Program-made: the position numbers and the translations under genes
DNA from: Paenibacillus barcinonensis
Lineage (GTDB): Bacteria; Bacillota; Bacilli; Paenibacillales; Paenibacillaceae
Reading direction: 5' to 3'
DNA: 64,000 nt
Assembly: GCF_003217495.1 (NCBI RefSeq)
Contig: NZ_QJSW01000005.1
Location: forward strand, 124,001-188,000
Notes under the pieces: model-generated
Told to the model about the DNA's origin: nothing
Databases searched by the model: none
Seen by the model: the letters and a program-made list of their open reading frames with translations, nothing else
In this document: one piece after another, positions 45,593 through 55,525 of the stretch
Numbering within the stretch: the stretch's first letter is position 1
How the letters are laid out: each line of letters begins with the position of its first letter

Positions 45593-48500
45593 ATGACGGT
45601 CATTCGAAAGGATCGATTTTTGTTATGGATCGGCTGTATGACTTTTTTGCTGGCACTAGTTGTGCTGTGGCAGATTACGTCTGCAGAGGAGAAGCCACTA
45701 GCTAAAAAGGGAGTAATGGATCTGACAGGTATGACATGGGCCAGTAGAACCGTTATCCCGCTGGATGGAGAATGGGAGTTCTACCCGGAGCAGCTGCTTA
45801 CGCCTCAACAGATTCATCAAATGCACATCAAGCCTGTCATGATGCAGGTTCCGGGTAATTGGGACGACAGAAGCAACAGTCATGGGTATCCCATGAACGG
45901 AAAAAGTTATGGCACTTATCGTTTGCTTGTGCGGAGCGTACCTACAGACGAATTGATGGCCATCGCCAAACGTTATGTTCGTTTCTCGGATGCGATGTAT
46001 GTTGACGGAAAATTAATGAATAGCTCCGGCATTCCCGGAGAATCAGCTGCTTCCTATGTACCTCGAAACGAGCCATACATGGTTTACTTTCATCCTGAAC
46101 GTTCAGAGATCGAAATTGTGCTGCAAGTTGCCAATTTTGATTTTCGCAGCGGTGGGATCTACAATTCGATTGACCTAGGCAAAGGCCGTTATATGGAGGC
46201 CAGAGCGATGGTTCAATCGGGCCTGGAGCTATTGATCATCGGGATTGTTGGCATTTTTAGCTTATTGTTCATCTATTTATTCGTACGTCTGGGTCGGGAT
46301 CGAATTCAACTTCTATATGCACTGTTCTTCATTGGTTATGCCTTGATTGTGGTGACCAATGGTGAGCGTCTGCTATTACATCTGGTGCCGGACCTTGCCT
46401 TTGAATTTGTTTACAAGCTGAAATATATATCTGTGTACGGTTTATCTGTCATCGTCAGCCTGATCACATTGAGACTTGCTCCTGATCCTGTGATGGGGTG
46501 GAAAAAATGGAGGATGGTTCCCAGTGGTTTGCTGATGCTATACCTCGCTTTAATTGTGATAACTCCGTTTCGGGTGTATTCGTGCATACAAGAAGGAATG
46601 TATGCCGTTAATCTGTGTGGATATGCGATGTCTTTCATCGTCATTCTTTTTCAATATAGGCGAGCAAATGACGATAAACGGAGCCATTCCGAGGCTCAGT
46701 TGCTCATCGTATGCATCTGGCTGATGCTGGTCAATTATATTTTGGGCGTTACCGTAACATTATATCCGGTCAGTCAGGTGCTGTTGAACTGCACCACTCT
46801 TGTGATTCTTGGCACATTTGCCATGCTGTTAATCTATCAATATGTGAAGGCATATGCCTCTATGCAGCGTCTTACTCGGCAGCTCCAGATGGCAGATAAG
46901 GATAAGGATGAGTTTTTATTGTTAACCTCACATGAATTAAACTCGCCACTTCACAGTATTATCCATCTATCCCGCTCTCTTCTGACAACGCCTATGAAAC
47001 GAACGAATGAACGGGAGATTATCTCCAAGCTTCAATTAATTCGCAATACAGCCTATCGCATGTCCAATCTGGTGAATGATCTCATCGACGTCTCCAGATT
47101 CAGGGATGGTGGGGTGAAAATCTCTCTGGGCACGGTGGATCTGGTTTCGTGTTTTTCGCTTGTGACAGAGGTGCTGGGATTTCTGGCATCGGGGAAAGAG
47201 ATCGTTATCGTCCACAAAATGGGACCATATGCAAGGTATGTTACAGCGGATGAGAATCGGCTGCTGCAAGTGTTATATAACCTGGTCTATCACATGATGG
47301 GACAGTATCATAACGGGGAATTGATTTTTGCCAGTGAACAGAATGGGAATTCCATTCGAATTACACTACACATGAACGCCGAGAGTGTGCCTGGCCACAG
47401 ATCTGGGTCTGAGAACCAGGGTACTGATTCAGCGCAGACAGAACGAATCACTGCCGGATTGTCAGCCGCCTTGGAGATTGTCAGTGCAATGCAAGGGAAA
47501 TTGATCATGAATGAACAGGAAGGATGGATTATCATTGAGCTTCCACAGGCTGCTGATATGAACTTGAGTCTGTTAGAGGCGGCAGTTTCTGAGGAAACGT
47601 CAGTAGGGGAGGAGAAAAGAGTGGAAAGCATGATTTCAGCTCACGTATTAATTGCAACATCTGATCTCGTAGACCTGGAGCAGCTGAATACATTGCTTTC
47701 TGCGGAAGGGTTTCAATTAAGCTTCGCAGACAATTATAGCAAAGTACGGTCCGTGTTGGCTGGTGGTCGACTGCCAGACCTGGTGATTCTGGATGCCAAG
47801 CTGCCTGCAGTTACCGGATACGAGACATGCAGACAGATTCGTATGGATTTCAGTCAAGCGGAACTTCCGGTGTTGTTTATCAACACGCGCAGCACGCCAG
47901 CAGACATTGAGGCATGCATTCAAGCTGGCGGTAATGATTTCATTACACGCCCTCTGGATGCAGGGGAGATTCTGGTTCGTATCCATATGCTGCTTGGTAT
48001 GAAACAACTTGTAAAGCAGGCTGCGAATAACGAGATGGCGTTTCTGCGTTCGCAGATCAAACCACATTTTTTATATAATGCACTGGGGACCATCATGTCT
48101 CTCTGTTTTACGGATGGGCCTAGAGCTGGAGAGCTATTGGGTAGCTTCAGCCGGTACTTGCGAATTTTGTTTCATCTGGATAATACGGAGGAACTGATCC
48201 CGCTGCGTCAGGAGATGGAGCTGATCCAGGCTTACGTTGAGATTGAACAGGAGCGATTCGGCTCACGTCTTCAGGTTGAACTGGATGTAGACAGCTCGCT
48301 CTATCTCTGCAAGGTGATGCCGCTGCTTATTGAGCCGTTGGTGGAAAATGCCATACGGCATGGAGTTTCCAAAAAAATTGATGGTGGCAAGGTAACTCTC
48401 TCCATCCGCAGACAGGAGGAGTGGGTTCAGGTGGTGGTTGAGGATGACGGCATAGGCATGTCGCAAGAACAGGCTACACTTGTGCTGAACAGAAATCAGC

Positions 48501-48625
48501 CTGATCAGGGCATAGGTCTGCAAAATGTGCAGAGACGCTTGAAACACTTGAACGGACAGGGGCCTGTCATTCAGAGCGAGCTTGGTCAGGGTACCAAAAT
48601 CAGGATTGAATTTCCTTATCAATAA
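45593..48625 (+). CDS. Hybrid 7TM sensor kinase with two kinase modules and an internal receiver
   Basis: This 1010-residue protein has, in order: one N-terminal membrane helix (about 10-30), an extracellular galactose-binding-like 7TMR-DISM domain (about 50-195, LDGEWEFYPEQL and YGTYRLLVR), seven membrane helices (about 210-425), and a HisKA module with H447 in SHELNSPLHS. A degenerate HATPase (about 550-655), a receiver (about 690-800, D734 in VILDAKLP) and a LytS-type kinase with H825 in IKPHFLYNALGTIM follow, then an intact HATPase (VENAIRHG, DDGIGM, GIGLQNV). The first ATPase lacks a clear D-x-G-x-G. The receiver Lys is Arg (FITRPLD). The SARP regulator follows 19 bases later. Confidence 0.88.
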   Translation: MTVIRKDRFLLWIGCMTFLLALVVLWQITSAEEKPLAKKGVMDLTGMTWASRTVIPLDGEWEFYPEQLLTPQQIHQMHIKPVMMQVPGNWDDRSNSHGYPMNGKSYGTYRLLVRSVPTDELMAIAKRYVRFSDAMYVDGKLMNSSGIPGESAASYVPRNEPYMVYFHPERSEIEIVLQVANFDFRSGGIYNSIDLGKGRYMEARAMVQSGLELLIIGIVGIFSLLFIYLFVRLGRDRIQLLYALFFIGYALIVVTNGERLLLHLVPDLAFEFVYKLKYISVYGLSVIVSLITLRLAPDPVMGWKKWRMVPSGLLMLYLALIVITPFRVYSCIQEGMYAVNLCGYAMSFIVILFQYRRANDDKRSHSEAQLLIVCIWLMLVNYILGVTVTLYPVSQVLLNCTTLVILGTFAMLLIYQYVKAYASMQRLTRQLQMADKDKDEFLLLTSHELNSPLHSIIHLSRSLLTTPMKRTNEREIISKLQLIRNTAYRMSNLVNDLIDVSRFRDGGVKISLGTVDLVSCFSLVTEVLGFLASGKEIVIVHKMGPYARYVTADENRLLQVLYNLVYHMMGQYHNGELIFASEQNGNSIRITLHMNAESVPGHRSGSENQGTDSAQTERITAGLSAALEIVSAMQGKLIMNEQEGWIIIELPQAADMNLSLLEAAVSEETSVGEEKRVESMISAHVLIATSDLVDLEQLNTLLSAEGFQLSFADNYSKVRSVLAGGRLPDLVILDAKLPAVTGYETCRQIRMDFSQAELPVLFINTRSTPADIEACIQAGGNDFITRPLDAGEILVRIHMLLGMKQLVKQAANNEMAFLRSQIKPHFLYNALGTIMSLCFTDGPRAGELLGSFSRYLRILFHLDNTEELIPLRQEMELIQAYVEIEQERFGSRLQVELDVDSSLYLCKVMPLLIEPLVENAIRHGVSKKIDGGKVTLSIRRQEEWVQVVVEDDGIGMSQEQATLVLNRNQPDQGIGLQNVQRRLKHLNGQGPVIQSELGQGTKIRIEFPYQ

Positions 48626-48644
48626 TTAGAACGGGGGAAGGGGT

Positions 48645-49865
48645 ATGCTTCAGGCCTATTTGGTAGACGACGAGCCACATGCGCTTAATATGCTGGAAAT
48701 GTTCCTGAAACGAACGGGGGCGGTGCAGATTGTTGGCCGCTGGATGAACGGTTTTGAGGCGCTGAAGGCACTAGATGATGTTCGTCCAGATATCTGGTTT
48801 GTAGACATCGAGATGCCAGGCATGAGTGGACTGGAGCTTGCGGCTAACATTCATGAGATTGATCCCGAGGCGATTATCGTTTTTGTTACGGCTTATGATC
48901 AGTATGCTGTTGCGGCATTTGAGCATGAGGCTTTGGATTATTTGCTCAAGCCGATCGAGATGGGACGTTTATCTCGCACGATTGACCGCATTTTAAGAGA
49001 GAGGGAGAGAGAACAAGAGAAGCAGGAGCAAATGCAGAAGAAGCAGGAGGAGGAGGCGCGAGGCCTGATCCAATCTTGCGTGAACTCATCCGACAATGCT
49101 GTGAACAGACAGGGCTCTGACGTCATTGACGGCGGAAGCTGCTTATTCGTGCAGATGTTTGGAAAATTGCGTGTAACGCCGACCAATGGGGGATCTGTTA
49201 TGTGGCGCACAGCGAAGGAGAAGGAGCTGTTCGCGTATCTGCTGCTGCAGGACCCGGATGCCCATGCCGTGCATCGTGATCGAATTGTTGAGCACCTGTG
49301 GCCGGACGAGCGGTATGAAAAGGCGAAAATTTATATGCACACCTGTGTCAGTCTGCTGCGCAAAAACCTGAAGAAGCTTGGAATGGAGCAGATGATTAGT
49401 TATAGGAACGAGCACTATATTATGGACAAAAAGAGAATTCGTGCAGATGTCTATGATGTATTGGACGTCGTGCATCGCATGCAGCGGGAGGAGCATGTGC
49501 CGCTTGAGCAGATGGAGCGGACCTTGTATATGTATCAGGATGAGCTTCTTGCTCAGGAGGATTATCCTTGGGTGCACGAGCTTGGTCAGAGACTGGAGCG
49601 AAGTGTGCTGGAGCTGATGTTAAAGCTCTCGGAGATGCAGCTGGCACGGGGCAATGGTAAAAAAGCAATAGAGGCGGCGGAGCGGGCTATGGTACATTCG
49701 CCTTATGAAGAGGAAGCCTACCGATGTGCCATGCAAGCTTATTTGTCCTTGGGAAAGCATGATCAAGTGCTGCGCATTTATCGTGATCTGGAGGCTAGGC
49801 TACAAGAGCTACATATTGGACCTTCTATAGTATCGAGACGTTTATATGAGCAGATTCAAATGTGA
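48645..49865 (+). CDS. SARP-type response regulator (receiver, winged helix, BTAD)
   Basis: This 406-residue protein has a receiver (about 1-120, D54 in WFVDIEMP and lysine in YLLKPI), a short Glu/Gln-rich linker, and a Trans_reg_C-like winged helix (about 170-265, TAKEKELFAYLLLQDPDA then SLLRKNLKKLG). A bacterial transcriptional activation domain (BTAD, TPR-like) runs from about 275 to 400 (AIEAAERAMVHSPYEEEAYR). Response regulators with this SARP-like output are much rarer than OmpR or AraC types. The hybrid kinase immediately upstream is its likely partner; the target genes are unknown, with the pho-type operon next door as a candidate. Confidence 0.88.
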   Translation: MLQAYLVDDEPHALNMLEMFLKRTGAVQIVGRWMNGFEALKALDDVRPDIWFVDIEMPGMSGLELAANIHEIDPEAIIVFVTAYDQYAVAAFEHEALDYLLKPIEMGRLSRTIDRILREREREQEKQEQMQKKQEEEARGLIQSCVNSSDNAVNRQGSDVIDGGSCLFVQMFGKLRVTPTNGGSVMWRTAKEKELFAYLLLQDPDAHAVHRDRIVEHLWPDERYEKAKIYMHTCVSLLRKNLKKLGMEQMISYRNEHYIMDKKRIRADVYDVLDVVHRMQREEHVPLEQMERTLYMYQDELLAQEDYPWVHELGQRLERSVLELMLKLSEMQLARGNGKKAIEAAERAMVHSPYEEEAYRCAMQAYLSLGKHDQVLRIYRDLEARLQELHIGPSIVSRRLYEQIQM

Positions 49866-49867
49866 AT

Positions 49868-49915
49868 GATAGCCTCTTTAGTGTACTTGAGTACATAAAA
49901 GAGGCTATTTTTTTA
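49868..49915 (+). terminator. Terminator after the SARP-type regulator
   Basis: ATAGCCTCTT and AAGAGGCTAT form the stem, with inner GTAC pairing, and TTTTTTTAT follows. Confidence 0.9.
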
Positions 49916-50022
49916 TAGGCATAGGATGTGCAAAGGGATCATTCTATGATTACGAATGGTTCTGAATGATCAAACCAAGATGGATACGGTGATCAGAAAC
50001 TCGTTGGTTATTGTTGCAAACA

Positions 50023-50076
50023 TTGACATTACGTTAACAATTCCAAGATTTCCCGTTTACAATTGACTCCTATAAT
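50023..50076 (+). promoter_or_regulatory. PhoP-box promoter of the stalk-pst operon
   Basis: TTGACA (50023), TTAACA (50034) and TTTACA (50056) lie on an 11-base grid, with a degenerate fourth position at 50045. These match TT(A/C/T/G)ACA PhoP half-boxes. TATAAT lies at 50071-50076 with no good -35, as expected of an activator-dependent PhoP promoter. It drives the stalk-domain gene and probably pstSCAB. Confidence 0.75.
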
Positions 50077-50229
50077 TACAGAGGTAGTAGGTCATTTTTA
50101 CTATGAACGTGGATGTTTGGGGGGATGAGGCGGACAAGCTCTCATATCAACGATATATGCAAGTTTATCGAGCAGGGAACAGCTTCACCAGGCAAGTATA
50201 TATGGAGAAAAGAAGGGTGACAAAAAACA

Positions 50230-51630
50230 ATGTCAATGAAAAAGGTGTTTGTAGCATCCGTAGTAGCCACTTCATTAACAACTTCTGTGGTTGGTGCAGT
50301 ATCGGCTGCCCCTGCGGTAAAACCTGCGGCTAGTGCAACTCAGGTCCAAAACTCCACATTTACCATAAACGGTAACCAAGTCATTGTACGTTCTATCGTG
50401 AAAAACGGGGAAACACTCGTAGCTGTTCGTGACGTCATCAAAGCGATGGGAGCACAGGCCGAGATGGTAAACGGGGCCACCGTGATTCAGCTGAATGGTC
50501 ACACGATCAGCTTGCAGAACAAATCAAAGCAGCTCGATGTTGACGGTACAAAGGTTAATCTGAAGCAGCCCATTACTATCATTGGGGGAACAAGCTACGT
50601 TGCACTTCGTCCACTGGTATCAAGCGTAGGCGGAACCATTGGTTTGAAGAACGGTCAGCTTGAAGTTAGCACGATTGCTTTAATTGAAGGGGCTGAGAAC
50701 CCGCGTTTTGCCGGAGCAGATCAGTTGATTGTGTCCAAAAATGATGATCAAGGCAGAAGCGACTATCTCGTGAATACAACTACAGGTAAATATGAACTGC
50801 TTCTGACATCTGAAGGCGGTTCAGACCTGGTAGTATCCCCAAGCGGTAATCAAGCAGCCTATACGAATGCAGAAGGAGCCGTTTACGTTATTGATCTGAA
50901 AACGAAGGCTTCCAAGCTCATTACGAGTGATACAAGCATCAAGCCTGAACTGGTCTGGTCTGCAGATGAAAGCTCGATTTATTTCCTGCAAGGGGATAAA
51001 GGTTCGGTGATTGCGAATCTGAACCTGGCCGATGGCTCCATCAAGAAACTGGTAGAAGACAAGGTAGATTACAAGGAAAACCTGAATGTGTCGGTGAGTG
51101 GCAAACGCTTCGTTTACACGGTAACAACACTTGGTAAAGTAACCTCCGATGCAACCAATGTAGACGAAGATAACGTATCCATTGATTTCTCAGCAAATCA
51201 ACAGCAATTATTTTCATATAACAACGGGAATGAAAAACCACAAGCGGTGAAGCTGACCACGTCTACGGATGATAAAGTATTTATCTATTCCGTAGACGGA
51301 CAGAAAGCTTACTACGTAAGCGTGCCGTCCGAGGATGGCAATGCCTCCCTGATGTCTGTGGATGCATCCCAGAAGCCGGTCACGGTATATAACGAGCATG
51401 ATGTAGAGCAAGCAATTCTGTCAGGCAGTACTCTATATGTGCTTGCCGCGCAGGATGATAATAACAGCGTGATTCTGTCCATTGACACTGTAACCGGACA
51501 ACAATCCAAGCTGTATACCGTATCTTCCGATGTATCTTCCATCGTAGTTACAGGCTCACAGATTGCTGTTGTGGAGAAGGGACGAGTGCTGGTGCAAGCT
51601 GGCGGAAGCTGGAAAGCTGTGACGAAGTAA
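50230..51630 (+). CDS. Secreted stalk-domain/beta-propeller protein in the pst operon
   Basis: This 466-residue protein has a signal peptide (about 1-27, ending VSAAPA). Next comes a copper amine oxidase N-terminal-like (stalk) domain (about 45-150, NGETLVAVRDVIKAMGA and ISLQNKSKQLDVDG). A C-terminal half of propeller-like repeats contains ADQLIVSKNDDQG, VSPSGNQAAYT and LVWSADESSIYFLQ, like WD40/TolB blades. The stalk domain links secreted proteins to the cell envelope in Paenibacillus. It is the first gene after a PhoP-box promoter, so its link to phosphate starvation is supported by context. Confidence 0.8.
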   Translation: MSMKKVFVASVVATSLTTSVVGAVSAAPAVKPAASATQVQNSTFTINGNQVIVRSIVKNGETLVAVRDVIKAMGAQAEMVNGATVIQLNGHTISLQNKSKQLDVDGTKVNLKQPITIIGGTSYVALRPLVSSVGGTIGLKNGQLEVSTIALIEGAENPRFAGADQLIVSKNDDQGRSDYLVNTTTGKYELLLTSEGGSDLVVSPSGNQAAYTNAEGAVYVIDLKTKASKLITSDTSIKPELVWSADESSIYFLQGDKGSVIANLNLADGSIKKLVEDKVDYKENLNVSVSGKRFVYTVTTLGKVTSDATNVDEDNVSIDFSANQQQLFSYNNGNEKPQAVKLTTSTDDKVFIYSVDGQKAYYVSVPSEDGNASLMSVDASQKPVTVYNEHDVEQAILSGSTLYVLAAQDDNNSVILSIDTVTGQQSKLYTVSSDVSSIVVTGSQIAVVEKGRVLVQAGGSWKAVTK

Positions 51631-51727
51631 GCGATAGACATCAACTGACGCAAAGCATGAAACATTAGCATGTAATCCAAAAATGAAATGAACATTAATG
51701 TGTAAAATTCGAGAGGAGTTTATAACA

Positions 51728-52591
51728 ATGAAAAAATGGATGAAACCTTTCACGGCCATGTTGATGGCGGTAACCCTGGTAAGCGGACTTGGCGGTGCAA
51801 TGACAGCAGACGCTGCGAAGAGCAATGAGAAAGGCAAGATTGTCATCAACGGCTCTTCTGCACTGCTTCCGTTGACACTTCAGGCGGCAAGCGAATTCAA
51901 GAAGGACAATCCAAAAGTGAAGATCTCCGCATCCGCTGCCGGCTCGGTGACTGGACCACAATCGGTACGTAAAGGCATTGCAGACATCGGTGCAGTAGAC
52001 TGGGATGCATCCAAGGATGTGCCTGGCTTCAAAAAATTCGAAGGACAAGTGGCTAATCCGGTAGCAGTAACCGTGTTTGCAGCGGTAGTCAACTCCAACG
52101 TGGGTGTAACCAGCCTGACAACAAAACAATTGCAGGACATCTTCTCTGGCAAAGTAACCAACTGGAAAGAAGTTGGCGGTACAGATGGTAAAATTGTCGT
52201 GGTTAACCGGAAGTTCGGATCAGGCACACGTGTTAACTTCCAGCAAAAAGCACTCGAAGGCAAGGATTTTATGAGCAAAGGGGACAACTACAAAGAAGTA
52301 GGCTCCAGCGGTGACATGAAAACAACCATCGAAACAACACCTAATGCTATCGGTTATATCGACCTGCCGTATGTAACTAGCAAAATGAAAGCTGTATCCA
52401 TTAATGGCGTGGCTCCAACAGAGAAAAACGTGCTGAACAAAACGTACAAAGTATGGGGCATTGGATATTACATGACCAAAGGTCAACCAACAGGCGCAAC
52501 CAAAGCATTCATTGAATACATTCAAAGCAGCAAGTTCCAGAATGGTTCCCTGAAAAAGCTGAAATTCATTCCGCTTGCAGCTGTTAAATAA
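51728..52591 (+). CDS. pstS: Phosphate ABC transporter binding protein PstS
   Basis: This 287-residue protein has a signal peptide (about 1-29, ending ADAA) and a PstS-type phosphate-binding fold: INGSSALLPLT, SAAGSVTGPQSVRKGIADIG, DIFSGKVTNWKEVGG and NRKFGSGTRVNFQQ carry the usual Ser/Thr/Arg phosphate contacts. No lipobox cysteine is visible, so it is an exported rather than lipid-anchored binding protein; how it stays near the permease is unclear. GAGAGGAG precedes the ATG. The permease genes follow after an 90-base gap. Confidence 0.92.
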   Translation: MKKWMKPFTAMLMAVTLVSGLGGAMTADAAKSNEKGKIVINGSSALLPLTLQAASEFKKDNPKVKISASAAGSVTGPQSVRKGIADIGAVDWDASKDVPGFKKFEGQVANPVAVTVFAAVVNSNVGVTSLTTKQLQDIFSGKVTNWKEVGGTDGKIVVVNRKFGSGTRVNFQQKALEGKDFMSKGDNYKEVGSSGDMKTTIETTPNAIGYIDLPYVTSKMKAVSINGVAPTEKNVLNKTYKVWGIGYYMTKGQPTGATKAFIEYIQSSKFQNGSLKKLKFIPLAAVK

Positions 52592-52681
52592 ATCACCCCA
52601 CACCATTGCATAAGAAAGAGACAGCCAGCTTCCGCGCATGGTCGCCAAGCTGGCTTCTCTATGTGAAAGGAAGAGTCCGCT

Positions 52682-53650
52682 ATGATGGAAATGAATCCAC
52701 CAGCGAAGAGTTCGGCTCCGAATGAGCTTGGCTCAAGCCTTGGCAAAGCGCCCGAGAAGGGAAAACGTTTTGACCGTAAAGCACGTCTCCGGTGGTCTAA
52801 CCGAATGTTTCGCATCCTCTGTATTGCCAGCGCAGCGTTTGTTTGTCTCGTTCTGTTCTGTATTCTGGTGCTTATGCTGCGTACAGGTATCCTGACCTTT
52901 GCGGATGTCTCTCTGAAGGAGTTCTTTTTCTCCACGAACTGGGACCCGGAAAATGAACACTACGGTGCGTTAACCTTTATTCTGGGGACGTTTGCGCTCA
53001 CTGGACTTACGATGCTGATGGCGATTCCCCTATCGGTCATCATCGCTGTTTTTCTCGCCGAAATGACACCGAAATGGCTGCGCACCTTGCTGCGTCCCGT
53101 ACTCGATCTGCTGGTGGGTATTCCGTCTGTCGTTTATGGCTTTCTCGGCTTGACGGTGTTAATCCCATGGCTTAGAGACTTGAGCGGACGGGATCTGGCA
53201 GATGGTCTGCTCGCAGCATCTATCGTGCTGACGATTATGGTTCTGCCGACCATTAGCCGTATTAGTGATGATGCCATCTCTGCTGTACCGAACAAATACC
53301 GCGATGCGGCGTATGCACTCGGCACCAATCGGTTTCAGACGATTACCCGGGTGGTGCTGCCTGCGGCCAAAGGCGGTATTATGTATGCGGTCATTCTGGG
53401 CATGACTCGTGCGATCGGGGAGACGATGGCGGTGGTCATGGTCATTGGTAATACGGCCCAGCTTCCGACCAGTCTGTTCACGCCAACGGCAGTACTGACC
53501 AGTAACATCGTCATGCAAATCTCCAGTGTAGAGTTTGACTCGACCTGGAATCATGGCTTGTACATGATGGGCTTTATTCTGCTTGCCATTTCGATCCTGA
53601 TGATCGTCGCGGTGAGAATGCTGCAGAAGAGAGGGGGCCGTCACCTGTGA
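52682..53650 (+). CDS. pstC: Phosphate ABC transporter permease PstC
   Basis: This 322-residue membrane protein has six helices in the BPD_transp_1 fold, with the cytoplasmic loop NKYRDAAYALGTNRFQTITR that contacts PstB and the PstC pattern FAEMTPKWLR-like (AEMTPKWLRTLLRP). The first 35 residues are a charged cytoplasmic tail. AAGGAAGAG lies before the ATG. It overlaps pstA by 4 bases. Confidence 0.93.
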   Translation: MMEMNPPAKSSAPNELGSSLGKAPEKGKRFDRKARLRWSNRMFRILCIASAAFVCLVLFCILVLMLRTGILTFADVSLKEFFFSTNWDPENEHYGALTFILGTFALTGLTMLMAIPLSVIIAVFLAEMTPKWLRTLLRPVLDLLVGIPSVVYGFLGLTVLIPWLRDLSGRDLADGLLAASIVLTIMVLPTISRISDDAISAVPNKYRDAAYALGTNRFQTITRVVLPAAKGGIMYAVILGMTRAIGETMAVVMVIGNTAQLPTSLFTPTAVLTSNIVMQISSVEFDSTWNHGLYMMGFILLAISILMIVAVRMLQKRGGRHL

Positions 53651-54555
53651 GTATGAAGAAAGAGGCGCATCTGACTCCAACGTATTCCTTTGGCAAACGT
53701 AGAGCATCCGCTGCCTGGATGGACCGTCTGTTTACTGGCACGGTATGGGGTATCGGTATTATTGTTATTTTATTTATTGTTGGACTTCTGTTCCTGCTGC
53801 TGCAAAAAGGTCTGCCGATGCTCAGCTGGGATTTCCTGTACGGTGTACCGAGTGAGATCGAGGAAGGTGGAGGTATCGGGCCAGCGCTGTTCAACTCGTT
53901 CTATGTGCTGTTTCTGTCCCTTCTGATCTCCATTCCGATCGGACTTGCGGCAGGCATCTATCTGGCTGAATTTGCGCCAAATAATAAACTGATCGAGATT
54001 GTTCGTATCTGTGTGGAAGGGTTGTCGTCCGTTCCATCCATTATTTTCGGTTTGTTCGGGATTGCACTGTTTGTCGAGTATTTCGAGATTGGTCTGACGA
54101 TTCTCGGAGCCGCGGTCAGCCTTGCCTTCCTGAACCTGCCCGTGTTGACCCGGGTGACAGAGGAATCGGTTCGTGCTGTGCCAACAGAGCTTCGGAATGG
54201 TTCGTTTGCACTGGGTGCCACGCATCTGCAAACGATTCGTAAGGTCATTCTGCCTGTCGCTCTGAACGGCATCATGACAGGGATCTGTCTGACCGCGGGC
54301 CGTGCTTTTGGTGAAAGTGCTGTAATTATCCTGACTGCGGGTGTGTCCACGTCCGGTGAGATGTGGGATTTCAATCTGTTATCGCCAGGCGGAACGCTGG
54401 CTGTGCATCTGTGGTATATCCAGTCCGAGGCGATTGTGCCGGATGCGGAGCAGATTGCCCAGAAATCTACGGCGGTGCTGATCTTTGTCGTGCTGCTGAT
54501 CAACATTTTATTCCGCGTACCGCTGTGGTTCAATGCTCGTAAAAATCAGGGATAA
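53647..54555 (+). CDS. pstA: Phosphate ABC transporter permease PstA
   Basis: This 302-residue partner permease starts at a GTG overlapping the pstC stop. It has six membrane helices, [16 protein letters not shown] and the EAA loop [20 protein letters not shown], with [12 protein letters not shown] near the end as in PstA. AGAGGGGGC is the ribosome site. Confidence 0.93.
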   Translation: MSMKKEAHLTPTYSFGKRRASAAWMDRLFTGTVWGIGIIVILFIVGLLFLLLQKGLPMLSWDFLYGVPSEIEEGGGIGPALFNSFYVLFLSLLISIPIGLAAGIYLAEFAPNNKLIEIVRICVEGLSSVPSIIFGLFGIALFVEYFEIGLTILGAAVSLAFLNLPVLTRVTEESVRAVPTELRNGSFALGATHLQTIRKVILPVALNGIMTGICLTAGRAFGESAVIILTAGVSTSGEMWDFNLLSPGGTLAVHLWYIQSEAIVPDAEQIAQKSTAVLIFVVLLINILFRVPLWFNARKNQG

Positions 54556-54617
54556 AACGTAACCGAGGCATGTCAAAAGAGGGAGTACATTCTAATTCAT
54601 TGCCAGGAGGACACCGA

Positions 54618-55373
54618 GTGCAATCCATTATTGAAACGAATAAATTGAATTTATTTTACGGCACCTTTCAGGCGCTGAAAGAAGTGTCTATAGAAATCCC
54701 GGAACGAGCGATCACAGCGTTTATCGGTCCATCCGGCTGCGGCAAATCAACCTTGCTGCGCACGCTGAACCGTATGAATGACCGTATACCCGGAACACGC
54801 ATCGAAGGAACTGTAGCTGTTGGCGGGACTGATATTTACAGTGGTGACGTTCATGTGGAGACACTGCGCAAGAAGATCGGCATGGTTTTTCAGTCGCCTA
54901 ATCCTTTTCCGAAATCCATCTATGACAACATCGCATTTGGACCAAGACAGCACGGAATTCATGGCAAAAAAAAGCTGGATGAGATCGTGGAACGCAGCCT
55001 GCGCTCCGCCGCTCTCTGGGATGAAGTGAAGGACCATCTGAAGCGCTCTGCACTCAGCTTGTCAGGTGGACAGCAGCAGCGTCTTTGCATCGCTCGTGCC
55101 TTGGCGGTCGAACCGGATATTCTGCTCATGGATGAAGCGACAGCCTCTCTTGACCCGGTATCCACCTTCAAGATCGAAGAGCTGACGCATGAATTGAAGG
55201 AACGCTACACCATCGTAATGGTTACGCACAACATGCAGCAGGCAGCGCGTGTCTCCCAACAGACCGTGTTCTTCCTGAACGGCGAAGTTGTGGAATACTC
55301 CGCGACCAAGAGCATGTTCGCCGATCCCGCCGATCCGCGTACACAGGATTATATCAGCGGCCGATTTGGTTGA
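54618..55373 (+). CDS. pstB: Phosphate ABC transporter ATPase PstB
   Basis: This 251-residue ATPase has Walker [10 protein letters not shown], a Q-loop, signature [16 protein letters not shown], Walker [14 protein letters not shown] and the H-loop TH in [10 protein letters not shown]. It carries [20 protein letters not shown], characteristic of PstB. The GTG at 54618 is preferred because AGGAGG lies 7 bases upstream; an in-frame ATG at 54570 would add 16 residues that are not expected. It ends the operon. No PhoU gene follows. Confidence 0.94.
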   Translation: MQSIIETNKLNLFYGTFQALKEVSIEIPERAITAFIGPSGCGKSTLLRTLNRMNDRIPGTRIEGTVAVGGTDIYSGDVHVETLRKKIGMVFQSPNPFPKSIYDNIAFGPRQHGIHGKKKLDEIVERSLRSAALWDEVKDHLKRSALSLSGGQQQRLCIARALAVEPDILLMDEATASLDPVSTFKIEELTHELKERYTIVMVTHNMQQAARVSQQTVFFLNGEVVEYSATKSMFADPADPRTQDYISGRFG

Positions 55374-55398
55374 GATGGTGCGACTTATGCAGTAGAGG

Positions 55399-55433
55399 AG
55401 AGCCTTTCAGATGTGGTCTGAAAGGCTCTTTTG
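55399..55433 (+). terminator. Terminator of the pst operon
   Basis: AGAGCCTTTCAGA and TCTGAAAGGCTCT form a strong stem, followed by TTTTG. Confidence 0.92.
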
Positions 55434-55525
55434 TGATTTACATTTTCCAGGGGAGGCTACCTCCAGTATGATTATGATAGAATAAATAATCTAGGATGAT
55501 GAAACTGCGGGGGACTGAATGATAC

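Larger units (their letters stand above)
49866..50229. other. 364-base intergenic region with terminator and PhoP promoter
   Basis: The terminator of the sensor operon lies at 49868-49915, then a gap, then the PhoP-box promoter at 50023-50076. A small open frame from 50103 leads into the stalk gene but has no support. Confidence 0.7.

Noticed and set aside
50103-50333. Small open frame in the stalk gene leader
   Set aside because: It overlaps the true signal-peptide coding region in another frame and has no ribosome site.
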